Both the position numbers and the translations under genes were made by a program. Below, one piece after another: positions 1-7,870 of a stretch of DNA of 64,000 nt. Within the stretch, counting starts at the first letter, position 1, and every line of letters begins with the position of its first letter. Under the pieces are notes generated by a model that was not told the DNA's origin, searched no databases, and worked only from the letters and a program-made list of their open reading frames with translations. The DNA comes from Pleomorphovibrio marinus (lineage in GTDB: Bacteria > Bacteroidota > Bacteroidia > Cytophagales > Cyclobacteriaceae). The stretch is taken from assembly GCF_003347495.1 (NCBI RefSeq), contig NZ_QCXY01000001.1:558001-622000 (forward strand), in the 5' to 3' direction.

Positions 1-2357
1 TCATCAAAGGTCAATCTTAATGTGCCCTTATTCTGGTTGAGTGTTTTTTGAAAACCGATATTCAGGTTGCCGATGGGCTCAAAAAGCCACATTCCCCAGT
101 TCATTTTTGATTGATACATGCCTGTAATTTCGGTGGAAAAATTATGGGGTAACTTAATGTTACTTGTCACATTTGCCGTAAAGTTGAAAAAATCATTACT
201 TTCATTCACTTTGAGATGAGCCGTCCTTAATTTGTTATAAAAACCACCTGAATTCAATTGGACATCCCACCAATCGTTTATGATCCATGGAATATTGAGA
301 TTGATGCTGTAGATCTTGTGATAATCCAAATTCTGGGACCGGAAAAACTGCCTCTTGTTAATAGAATCGAGTTCTGGTTGCAAAGCACCAATGGGGTTTT
401 TCGTATGGCTGTATTCTAAAGATATATTGGCTCTTCTAAAATTAATGTCGGTTTTTATACCATCAATAAAGGCAGGCAATAGGGCAGGATTCCCTGAAAT
501 AAATGTATTGGGATCCACGAAAAACACAAAGGGTGCCAGGTCATTGAAAGTCGGTCTTTGAATTCTTTTGGAGAAGCCCAAATTGAGGTTCAGGTTATCA
601 TTAATAGTCTTTCTATAAAAAAGGCTGGGGAAAAAGTTGCCGAAATCCCGATTTACAACCATTCCTTGAGCCGCTGTCCTTACAAAAGTGCGGGTATTTT
701 CAAATCTAATCCCCCCGTTAACCTGATTGCTTTCGTTGATCATCCATTCTGCAGCCATATATCCGGCCAATATATCTTCTTCCAAAAATGCCAAAACAGA
801 TAGTTCTTCATTTCTGAACGTAGATCCGTTTTGGGTAAAAAGGACTTCCACATCATTTTCGAAATTTGAGAATGTCCCCTTAACGCCAGCCTCAAATTTG
901 AATGCATCAGAGGGTTGAAAGCTGTAATCCAATCCTGCCACTTTCATATGGATAGGCGTTGTTTTGATCATATCGATCATTTCAGCAGTAGAGAGGTTGT
1001 TTTCGGGGTAATGGAAGTCAAGCTGATAATCTGATGGATTGTGGTGTTTGGACAGATTATAATCCAGGTCCAGCCTTAGGGTGCTTTTGTTATTGACTCT
1101 ATGGATAAAATGGATATTTGAAGTAAAATGGTTCCAAAGATTCAGCTCCTCAATTTTGATCGTACCATACCTTGAAGAATCCGCTGTAATTTTATTGTCA
1201 AAAACTGAGGAAGCAAACATGTGATGTTTTCTCTGAAAGCCTGATACAATCGTCCCTATCCTGGTATTGCTGCTTAGATCCCATTCCAAACCTGTCCGAA
1301 AGCTTTGTGTGGTCAGTTGGTAGGGCCTGTCCATAATGGAAGCAAAGCTGGATGTAAAATCAGGGTTGTCAATTCTAAAACTGTTCTCAAATACCTGAAT
1401 GTTGTGGTCATGGAGGATTTGATAATCCACAAAAAACGAGAATTTGTTTTTCCGGTGGTTGAGATTAAAGTTGGTTCCCAAGGTTTCCCTGGCGTTCATC
1501 CCTGCGGTTAATCCAAAGTTTCCATTCGTTCCAAAATCTTCACTTTCTGCCATGATTAAATGAATAATTCCACCTATACCTTCGGCATCGTATTTGGCAG
1601 GGGGATTAGTGATCAGTTCAATTTTTTCTATATTGGCCGCGCTCATGCCATCCAACATCTGGAAAACCACCCCTATAGGCAATCTTTGGATCCTGTTGTT
1701 AATCATGATGGTCACGCCTTCTTTGCCGTTCAGCAGAATGGCGTTGCTTTGCCTGTTGACCATTACCCCCGGTGATTTCTGAAGCACTTCCAATACCGTA
1801 TTGCCTGCTGATGTGATGCTCGATTGTACATTGATGACCATTCGATCAATCTTCATTTCATAAAGCGGAAGTTGGGCCGTCACTTGGATTTCCTCCAGTT
1901 CATCCTCTGATTCTACAAGGCTGATCGGTGGCAGGTTAATTAGAGCATTGGCTTCAATACTTAAGTGTCCCCAGTATTTTTTATACCCGATCATGGCTAC
2001 GCTAAGCATATATCCTGCTTTGTCCAATTCATCAAAATAAAAGCTCCCATTTTCATCTGAAACTGCTCCTTTTATCAACAAGGAATCGGTGGGAGACAAC
2101 AACACTACATTGGCATAAGCAATAGGATTTCCTGAAAAATCTTCGATTTTTCCTTTGATGCCACCCTGGCCGTTCACTTCAATAATGGAGGACAACGCTG
2201 TAATTATCAGTAAAAACCCCACTTTAGATACTCCATAGAAAGTCGCAAAGATTTCAAAAAAACCATTTTCCAAGGAGAAATTATTGAATGTGCTCTTCTT
2301 ACATAGTAATTGTTTGGAAAAGTCTAATTTAGATTTGTTGGATTCAAGCTGTTTCAT
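1..2357 (-). CDS. TonB-plug outer-membrane beta-barrel receptor (3' end beyond window)
   Basis: Partial gene of 785 codons read from an ATG at 2357 leftwards; the frame is still open at base 1. By comparison with the paralog at 9487-11958 about 70 C-terminal residues are missing. Order seen: a hydrophobic N-terminal segment (about residues 45-62), a carboxypeptidase-regulatory-like domain (GGIKGKIEDFSGNPIAYANV, then DSLLIKGAVSDENGSFYFDEL), a short EEIQVTAQLPLYE linker, a TonB plug (VLEVLQKSPGVMV, then NPPAKYDAEGIGGIIHL), and a long beta-barrel with repeated aromatic strands (FSKRIQRPTFNDLAPFVFFVDP). This is the OMP_b-brl_3 type of barrel, probably importing or binding a substrate at the outer membrane with TonB energy. 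No SusD partner or anti-sigma factor is adjacent, so the substrate cannot be inferred. Confidence 0.88.
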   Translation of the reverse strand, partial: MKQLESNKSKLDFSKQLLCKKSTFNNFSLENGFFEIFATFYGVSKVGFLLIITALSSIIEVNGQGGIKGKIEDFSGNPIAYANVVLLSPTDSLLIKGAVSDENGSFYFDELDKAGYMLSVAMIGYKKYWGHLSIEANALINLPPISLVESEDELEEIQVTAQLPLYEMKIDRMVINVQSSITSAGNTVLEVLQKSPGVMVNRQSNAILLNGKEGVTIMINNRIQRLPIGVVFQMLDGMSAANIEKIELITNPPAKYDAEGIGGIIHLIMAESEDFGTNGNFGLTAGMNARETLGTNFNLNHRKNKFSFFVDYQILHDHNIQVFENSFRIDNPDFTSSFASIMDRPYQLTTQSFRTGLEWDLSSNTRIGTIVSGFQRKHHMFASSVFDNKITADSSRYGTIKIEELNLWNHFTSNIHFIHRVNNKSTLRLDLDYNLSKHHNPSDYQLDFHYPENNLSTAEMIDMIKTTPIHMKVAGLDYSFQPSDAFKFEAGVKGTFSNFENDVEVLFTQNGSTFRNEELSVLAFLEEDILAGYMAAEWMINESNQVNGGIRFENTRTFVRTAAQGMVVNRDFGNFFPSLFYRKTINDNLNLNLGFSKRIQRPTFNDLAPFVFFVDPNTFISGNPALLPAFIDGIKTDINFRRANISLEYSHTKNPIGALQPELDSINKRQFFRSQNLDYHKIYSINLNIPWIINDWWDVQLNSGGFYNKLRTAHLKVNESNDFFNFTANVTSNIKLPHNFSTEITGMYQSKMNWGMWLFEPIGNLNIGFQKTLNQNKGTLRLTFD

Positions 2358-2548
2358 AGCCAATCAATTAAATAAATGGACAAAAACTTTAATTTAATTT
2401 TTCAGACTTTGTGAAAGGGAAGCGGGTTTTAAACGAGGTCTAATTCGACAGTTGGATGTCTGGGTCCTAAGATCAAGTTTAAACGCCCATTTAGCTTTGT
2501 GGCATAAGCCAAATTTAGAAAACGAATCATAGGTAGGCTTACACACCC

Positions 2549-2577
2549 GTTCCAAAAAATAGTACATTTGATTCATG
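2549..2577 (-). promoter_or_regulatory. Conserved element upstream of receptor gene, copy 1
   Basis: A 29-base stretch (plus-strand core GTTCCAAAAAAT, then ACATTTGAT and CATG) matches 12084-12112 at 26 of 29 positions. Both copies sit upstream of the paralogous receptor genes: this one about 190 bases before the start at 2357, the other about 125 bases before the start at 11958. On the minus strand it reads CAAATGT followed by ATTTTTTGGAAC. A promoter or activator site, or a leftover of gene duplication, are both possible. Confidence 0.45.
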
Positions 2578-2937
2578 TTCATTTCTAAGGAACAATGGTT
2601 TCAATTTTTGAGAAATACGTACCAATAGGTGCGGTTTGAGAAGGTATCTTTATGACAATAATATCAAAGAAAAAGGGATAAAATCCACTTGGTACTTTTA
2701 ATACACTATTTATACATCCAAAATCAAAACTATGAAAAAGGGAATGGTTTAAATCTTACAAGACCTGTTTTGCTTTTTGAAAATGGTGTTGATTTTTGAA
2801 ACCTTGTAAAACTTCCACGGCAATAAAATCCCCGGTCGCAATTATTTCAATGCCCAACCAGTAATATAAATTTACAATATGAGTCCTGTTCTCACCATTG
2901 GAAAAATCAATCCAAACGGATACTTCAGGTTGTCACC

Positions 2938-2971
2938 ATTGTACGATAATTTGAAACATATGTACTAACTG
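2938..2971. repeat. 34-base intergenic element, copy 1
   Basis: Starts ATTGTACGAT and ends TGTACTAACTG. It matches 7590-7623 at 28 of 34 positions without gaps. It lies about 80 bases before the FAD oxidoreductase start. The function is unknown; a regulator site shared by two genes or a decayed mobile repeat would both fit. Confidence 0.45.
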
Positions 2972-3051
2972 TCTCATGGGTAAATTTAATAAGTTTACTA
3001 GATAAGACTTTTTGCAGTTTTCAAACCATTTCCGACATAACTTTAAATCCC

Positions 3052-4434
3052 ATGGTCACTACAACAAAAAAATCCCAAGTTACCAACCCATTATTAACCT
3101 GGAAAAAATTGAGAAGCACATTGACTGGTACGCTAATATTGCCCGATTCAGAAAAGTATGATGAATCAAGGGCGATTTGGAATGGCATGATTGACCGGAA
3201 GCCTGCCTGTATTGTCCAATGTGCTGATGTCAATGATGTTGTAACCGCTGTAAAATTTGCCAGAAAGCAGGGATTATTGGTTGCCGTAAAAGGCGGGGGA
3301 CATAATGCTGCTGGATTCGCAATGTGTGATGACGGTATAGTCATAGACCTTTCCAATATGAAAACCCTTGAAGTAGATCCTAAAACAAAAACCGCGATTG
3401 CCCAACCCGGGGTGCTGTGGGGAGAGTTTGATGCTGCTACTCAACAACATGGCTTGGCTGTCACCGGTGGAGCAGTTTCCACCACGGGAATCGCAGGTCT
3501 TACATTGGGAGGGGGAGTTGGCTGGTTGATGGGAAAATATGGAGCAACCTGTGATAATTTACGCTCTGCTGAAATTGTAACTGCAGAAGGTAAGATTTTG
3601 AAGGCTAGCCCCGAGGAAAACCCCGATCTTTTTTGGGCTATTAGGGGTGGCGGGGGAAATTTCGGGATTGTGACCTCCTTTGAATTTCAGTTGCATACGG
3701 TAGGAACAATCATTGGAGGCATGGTACTTCACCCTATGGAGAAAATCGAAGAAGTGCTGAAATTTTTCCGCACCTTCACACAAAATGCCCCGGATGAATT
3801 AACGGCTTATGCTTTCACTATGACAAGTCCTGAAGGTATGCAAATGGCCGGCATAGCTTTGTGCTATTGTGGAGAAGACCTTAACGAGGGTGAAAAACTG
3901 ATAGCGCCTCTGCGTGAATTTGGCCCGCCTTTGGCTGACCTGATCGGACCCATGCCCTATCTTCAACAGCAGTCCATGCTCGACGCAACGGTTCCCCACG
4001 GGCAATTCAGCTATTGGAAGGCAAACCAACTTACTTCTTTGTCTGATGAAGCCATAGAAATTTTCAAAACCCAGGCTCCATCGGCTACTTCTCCCCGGAC
4101 CATGGTGCTTATTGAACACCACCATGGAGCGATCAATAATGTAACTCCTGATGCAACTGCTTTTAGCCAAAGAAGATCTCCTTATGACTTTGTAATCATC
4201 TCCTTATGGGATCAACCTGAGGAATCAGAAATTCATATCAAATGGACCAGGGATTTCTTTGAGGCAATGAAACCATTCTTCAGTGCTGGTGTGTATGTAA
4301 ACACACTTTTTAATGACGAGGGGTCGGATAGGGTCAAGTCCGCTTACGGTGACAATTACAATCGGTTAAGAGAATTGAAACGAAAATATGATCCCAATAA
4401 CTTCTTCAGATGGAATAACAACATTGTCCCTTAG
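3052..4434 (+). CDS. FAD-linked oxidoreductase, berberine-bridge-like
   Basis: 460-residue flavoprotein of the PCMH/FAD_binding_4 family with a C-terminal BBE segment. The FAD domain covers about residues 50-220, with GGGHNAAGF (His84 would carry the covalent flavin by family analogy) and TLGGGVGWL. The C-terminus has the BBE signature YDPNNFFRWNNNI. Bicovalent members also use a Cys in the loop before GGG; here the aligned position is Val142 in GGAVSTTG, so only single-His attachment is expected. Such enzymes oxidise alcohols, sugars or amines using oxygen. No signal peptide is seen, so it is probably cytoplasmic. A short-chain dehydrogenase follows 71 bases downstream on the same strand and may share the transcript. 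The substrate is unknown. Confidence 0.88.
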   Translation: MVTTTKKSQVTNPLLTWKKLRSTLTGTLILPDSEKYDESRAIWNGMIDRKPACIVQCADVNDVVTAVKFARKQGLLVAVKGGGHNAAGFAMCDDGIVIDLSNMKTLEVDPKTKTAIAQPGVLWGEFDAATQQHGLAVTGGAVSTTGIAGLTLGGGVGWLMGKYGATCDNLRSAEIVTAEGKILKASPEENPDLFWAIRGGGGNFGIVTSFEFQLHTVGTIIGGMVLHPMEKIEEVLKFFRTFTQNAPDELTAYAFTMTSPEGMQMAGIALCYCGEDLNEGEKLIAPLREFGPPLADLIGPMPYLQQQSMLDATVPHGQFSYWKANQLTSLSDEAIEIFKTQAPSATSPRTMVLIEHHHGAINNVTPDATAFSQRRSPYDFVIISLWDQPEESEIHIKWTRDFFEAMKPFFSAGVYVNTLFNDEGSDRVKSAYGDNYNRLRELKRKYDPNNFFRWNNNIVP

Positions 4435-4505
4435 CAAGGGATACCTGAATGGAACATTACATTTAATTTTAAATAAAATTACTATAACCCAAACTTAGAA
4501 TAACC

Positions 4506-5384
4506 ATGAAAACTGTATTGATTACCGGAACAAACAGGGGAATAGGAATGGAAGCTGCTCTAGCCGTAGGCAGAGCGGGACACAAAGTATTCGCAACTAC
4601 TCGGAACCCGGAAAAAGCTTTCAACCTTAAGCAACAAATCAAGGATGAATCCTTGGACATCCACCTTTATAAAATGGACGTTGATTCTGATGAGTCGGTC
4701 AGTCAGTGCATCAATACCATTATACGGGACCATGGTAGTATTGATGTACTTGTAAACAATGCTGGAATTGTTCGGCATGGGTCTATTGAGGAATTACCAC
4801 TGGCTAAATTTAAAGCTGTAATGGATACTAATTATTTTGGTGCGATCCGGTGTATAAAGGCTGTTCTGCCTTCCATGCGGAAAAATAAAAGTGGCTGTAT
4901 TATAAACGTAAGCTCCATGGCTGGTAAAATTTCCTTAAGCCCACTTGGCCCCTATTGTGCAAGTAAATTTGCACTAGAAGCCATGACCGAGGCTTTGGCA
5001 CAAGAGTTAAAACCATTTAATGTACGGGTATCTTTAATAGAGCCAGGTATCATCAACACTGATATGGCTCATGAAATTGGTCAAAATGAGCAATCATTGT
5101 ACCCCCAGGTTAGGCGTATAGGGCATTTTTGGGACACATCCCTACAATCCCCCGTGCCACCCTCATTGGTCGCTGACAAAATTTTGGAGGCAATTGAAAG
5201 CAGTTCCTGGCAACTCAGGTATCCTGTGGGGCCGGATGCGGAACCCTTCTGGAGTTGGAGGACATCCATGGACGATGAGCAATGGGTGGATTGGAACGCC
5301 CAGGAGGATAAAGAATGGTATAGTGCCGTAGAATCCACATTTGGGATGAATTGCAGACCCGGGGAATTGGAAAAGGAAAAGTAA
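4506..5384 (+). CDS. Short-chain dehydrogenase/reductase
   Basis: 292-residue classical SDR. Visible motifs are the nucleotide-binding TGTNRGIG near residue 8, NNAG in strand 4, the catalytic Ser of INVSSMAG and the YCASK Tyr/Lys pair. The part after residue 190 (EPGIINTDM onwards) is longer than in minimal SDRs and ends with a Trp-rich region, as in the subgroup acting on hydrophobic or steroid-like substrates. It probably catalyses NAD(P)-dependent oxidation or reduction of a carbonyl in the cytoplasm. It lies downstream of the FAD oxidoreductase in the same direction and is followed by strong hairpins at 5393-5478. Confidence 0.85.
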   Translation: MKTVLITGTNRGIGMEAALAVGRAGHKVFATTRNPEKAFNLKQQIKDESLDIHLYKMDVDSDESVSQCINTIIRDHGSIDVLVNNAGIVRHGSIEELPLAKFKAVMDTNYFGAIRCIKAVLPSMRKNKSGCIINVSSMAGKISLSPLGPYCASKFALEAMTEALAQELKPFNVRVSLIEPGIINTDMAHEIGQNEQSLYPQVRRIGHFWDTSLQSPVPPSLVADKILEAIESSSWQLRYPVGPDAEPFWSWRTSMDDEQWVDWNAQEDKEWYSAVESTFGMNCRPGELEKEK

Positions 5385-5392
5385 ATTGAACC

Positions 5393-5486
5393 AGACCCTT
5401 GAGGTTTCCAAAACCTCGAGGGTCTTTCCTGAGTCGAGAACGGAAAACCTTCGGGGATCCATAAACCCCAAAGGTTATTGACCTTT
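5393..5486. repeat. Cluster of nested palindromes, possible terminator
   Basis: Three hairpins follow the SDR stop. The first (5393-5425) has a stem of about 15 base pairs with one T-G pair and loop CCA, arms AGACCCTTGAGGTTT and AAACCTCGAGGGTCT. The second (5446-5476) pairs AACCTT/AAGGTT and GGGG/CCCC with one mismatch. The third (5470-5486) pairs AAAGGT/ACCTTT and reuses the right arm of the second, so the two exclude each other. There is no long T-run. It may end transcription, but the repeated AACCT theme looks more like a REP-type palindromic repeat. Confidence 0.6.
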
Positions 5487-5578
5487 AAGATCTCCCAAAC
5501 CTCGTCTTTATATATCGTGAGCATAAAAAACCGAGGAGGCAAAATTTCCAAATGAATTTTTGTGGTATACCTTAAGCA

Positions 5579-6120
5579 TTAATAATTCCCCGTATTGAGT
5601 TGTTCTAAAAGCTGATTGCCGGCTTCTGTCAACCCAATTATCTCCGTTGCCACACCTATTTCTTTGTATGTATCAAAATAAGCAACTCTAGCAACAGGTA
5701 AAACCAGGCTCTGAATTATCCTGTAACCTTTGTTCTTCAACTGAGAAACGGCATCATCAAATTCCGCAACTTGCACCATATAGGCGATATGCTGTATACC
5801 ACCATGCTTATGTTGGTCCAGAAAATCGGTATAAATACTTTTGCCCGAAACCGGCTGGATCAACTCCAGCATGGTACCTCCGGACATGGTCAAGTAAAGG
5901 TGAAACTCAAAATCGGCAGGTTGTCCATTAGTCCAATATAAGTACCTTCCAATTCCTGGGATCGTAAATTTTCCATTTTCAGGAAAGGGGGAACGCCCAT
6001 TGTCTCCTGAAAAAATTTTGCTGATTCCTCAATATCCGGAACCACCCAGGCCACTTGACCAAAACGCTTTCCGAATAAGGTGGTATGCGGTTCTGTCTTT
6101 GTTACTGTTTCTTCTTTCAT
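5579..6120 (-). pseudogene. VOC/glyoxalase-family gene broken by a frameshift
   Basis: Two overlapping frames together encode one VOC-fold protein of about 180 residues. The upstream part (from ATG at 6120) has FGQVAWVVPDIEESAKFFQ and ends early at SFTFT. The downstream part continues in another frame with DFEFHLYLTMSGGTMLELIQ, GGIQHIAYMV and a normal C-terminus at 5579. The switch is near 5930: one added base there would read GTYIG then TNGQPADFEFHLYL without interruption. This points to a recent single-base deletion or an assembly error. Intact relatives are small metal-binding lyase/isomerase/dioxygenase-fold proteins. It may once have worked with the FAD oxidoreductase and SDR beside it. 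Confidence 0.82.
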
Positions 6121-6308
6121 GGCTATTTGGATTAATAATGTGCGTTAAAGCTAAAAAAATAGCTTCATGTGTAGTTAGTACTTAGGTTTCAATTGTTGAA
6201 ACAGAGGTTACAATGCCTTGTTAAGTTTCATCCTTATGCAATGCCTTTGTCAGAATGGAGTCTGTATTTATGATTTGCGGTGAGTCCGCTGGCAATGCCG
6301 CAGCCTAG

Positions 6309-6497
6309 GCCGTCAACGAATACTTCCTCCCATTCCTCAAGTCGCTTGACAGGAAATACAGAAACAGGAAACTTCATATGATCGTGGATAATTATTCTGA
6401 CCAAAAGGATAAGAGTGTCAAAAAGAGGTTTGAGAAAAAGCGGAAAATACAGGTACATTATATGCCGACCTACTCATCGTGGCTAAACCAAGGTTAA
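6309..6497 (+). pseudogene. IS630-family transposase remnant
   Basis: After an in-frame stop at 6306-6308 this strand encodes a C-terminal transposase segment of about 62 residues. It contains EYFLPFLKSLDRKYRNRKLH, the DDE core MIVDNYSDQKD (expected VDNYSTHK), and HYMPTYSSWLNQ, followed by a stop. These are hallmarks of the IS630/Tc1-like DDE domain. The N-terminal half, the downstream catalytic region and the terminal inverted repeats are not visible, so this is a dead fragment. It marks the surrounding stretch as a former insertion site. Confidence 0.78.
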
Positions 6498-6666
6498 GGA
6501 AAAACGAAGCGTTGCGGGTTCCCTCTCCCTAACCACCCGGCAATCCCAATTCATGAAATCAATTAGGTCTTGACGCTTACCTGGTTTAACTACCACTCGA
6601 AATAATATAGCATACATCCTCTAACAAAAGAAGATAACCTTAACAACTTCCCCCCAAGGCAGGCCA
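6498..6666. other. Short non-coding stretch after transposase relic
   Basis: No coding signal or clear repeat end was recognised between the transposase relic and the secreted protein gene. The other flank, 6121-6308, likewise shows nothing except the preceding in-frame stop. Confidence 0.4.
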
Positions 6667-7458
6667 TTACTTTTTAACTTTTGCTTTTTTAGATCCTTTT
6701 GGATTTACCTTTTGAAAAACATCGTCAAAAGTTAAAGTTTGTTTCTCTTTGGTATTGGTGGCATACCCGTTCCAGTACATTTTATCACCGTCTACCTTTT
6801 GGTCAATGACCACTTCATTGAACTGAATAGCGGGATTAGATGAAAATTCAATTTTTGAATATATTTTATTCCCATTGATCTTATAGGTTCCGCCTATGAA
6901 ATTTTCAAACTTGCCATCCCTATGACTCATGCGCACCCAATGTGTTGGAGTGATGATTTGAAACCTGGTTGCAGTAGCATTGGTATGGGATTCTTTGGTG
7001 CCATCGGGGAGGATGTAAGAAGAAGATAACTGATCCCAGGTTCCCACAGAGGGATTGCTTTCGTAGGAATTGCCGCTATTGACTTTGAACCAAATTTCGT
7101 CGATGGGCACTATGGTACCATCTGCTAAGGTTAATGTTCCTTTTTGATGAAATTTATCCCCATCAATCTTACATGTGAAATTTGTCTTTACATTCTCATT
7201 ATCCTCCCAGGAAGCTGTCTCAATATATTCCACATATTTGTTTCCGCTTAAGGTATATGTTCCACCATGAGAATGCATAAACTCAGATCCATTTTGATTT
7301 TGACTTTCGGCATACACCATCCAATACGTTGGCGTGATAATTTTTACTGACCTGATCGAGTCATTCTTGTATTCCCAAGTACCAATTAAGTCATGTTGGG
7401 CAAACAGTTGAAAATTCGAAAATGCAAAGAGTGCGAAAACAGAAATCCACGTTTTCAT
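6667..7458 (-). CDS. Secreted protein with two lipocalin-like repeats
   Basis: 263 residues with a signal peptide (MKTWISVFALFAFSNFQLFA) and a very basic tail (KGSKKAKVKK). The mature part is an internal duplication. Repeat 1 has LIGTWEYKND, IITPTYWMVY and GGTYTLSGNKYVEYIE; repeat 2 has SVGTWDQLSS, IITPTHWVRM and GGTYKINGNKIYSKIE. The pattern GTW, then ITPTxW, then GGTYxxxGNK is typical of lipocalin-like/DUF4488-type domains of Bacteroidota. It is probably a periplasmic or extracellular beta-barrel that binds something small. Function is unknown, and no neighbour gives a clear hint. Confidence 0.72.
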   Translation of the reverse strand: MKTWISVFALFAFSNFQLFAQHDLIGTWEYKNDSIRSVKIITPTYWMVYAESQNQNGSEFMHSHGGTYTLSGNKYVEYIETASWEDNENVKTNFTCKIDGDKFHQKGTLTLADGTIVPIDEIWFKVNSGNSYESNPSVGTWDQLSSSYILPDGTKESHTNATATRFQIITPTHWVRMSHRDGKFENFIGGTYKINGNKIYSKIEFSSNPAIQFNEVVIDQKVDGDKMYWNGYATNTKEKQTLTFDDVFQKVNPKGSKKAKVKK

Positions 7459-7870
7459 AATGTTTTATTTTAGGTTGAAAATAATTCCAGTATATCAAAC
7501 CTCGTGATTTTAAAGAAATTTCAGTCGCACATATGTTCCCTAGGAAAATAAAGAAGGCGCTTTAACTATCCATTGAACAAAATGAAACAATTGTATGATG
7601 ATTTGGGACAAGTGTACTAACTGGTATATGAGTTTATTGGAGAGCTTTAGAGGTGAGTTATTCTGTCATTTAAAATCATTTATCCATAACCAAAAAGTAA
7701 TGTGTTGAGGACTGTGAGGGAAAATCATTCTTGGTATTTTAATACCTTGATGTGCAGTTAAAAATGCAATATTTCAGGTTTAGGTAATTGAATCTGGATT
7801 TTTATTGGGTATAGAAATAGGTGGTAGCGTTCAGTCCCATATTGTTGGATCAACATCAAATGAAGGATAT
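7459..7870. other. Intergenic region upstream of serine hydrolase
   Basis: No gene seen. It contains second copies of two elements also found before 3052: 7590-7623 (matching 2938-2971) and CTTGGTATTTTAATACC at 7730-7745 (matching about 2688-2704). The second forms a small inverted repeat GGTATT-TT-AATACC. An open frame runs upstream of the chosen start to a TTG at 7805 but looks non-coding. Confidence 0.5.
7590..7623. repeat. 34-base intergenic element, copy 2
   Basis: Begins ATTGTATGAT and ends TGTACTAACTG; 28 of 34 bases match 2938-2971. It lies about 250 bases before the serine hydrolase start. A shorter related string, ATATGTACTAA followed by a TGTCT, occurs near 35231 upstream of the DsbD-like gene. 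Confidence 0.45.

Larger units (their letters stand above)
2358..3051. other. Intergenic region between receptor and FAD oxidoreductase
   Basis: About 690 bases without a credible gene; the short minus-strand open frame near 2394-2582 has no recognisable features. It holds three sequence elements that recur elsewhere in the window: one at 2549-2577 (copy at 12084-12112), one around 2688-2704 (copy at 7730-7745) and one at 2938-2971 (copy at 7590-7623). It probably contains the promoters of both divergent flanking genes. A TAACTTTA box close to the TAnnTTTG consensus lies just before the ATG at 3052. Confidence 0.6.

Noticed and set aside
2394-2582. Minus-strand open frame of 62 codons upstream of the first receptor
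   Set aside because: No signal peptide, domain or conserved pattern. It overlaps the regulatory element shared with the other receptor, so it is better read as non-coding.
5579-5893. Separate small protein starting MTMSGGTMLELIQ
   Set aside because: It is the second half of a VOC protein. Its upstream frame continues with PADFEFHLYL, so the start Met is internal.
6234-6458. Minus-strand frame of 74 codons
   Set aside because: It is the reverse of the IS630 transposase relic, whose plus-strand translation explains the sequence.
7805-7870. Upstream TTG start for the serine hydrolase
   Set aside because: It would add 22 residues before the export signal without any family resemblance; the ATG at 7871 fits better.
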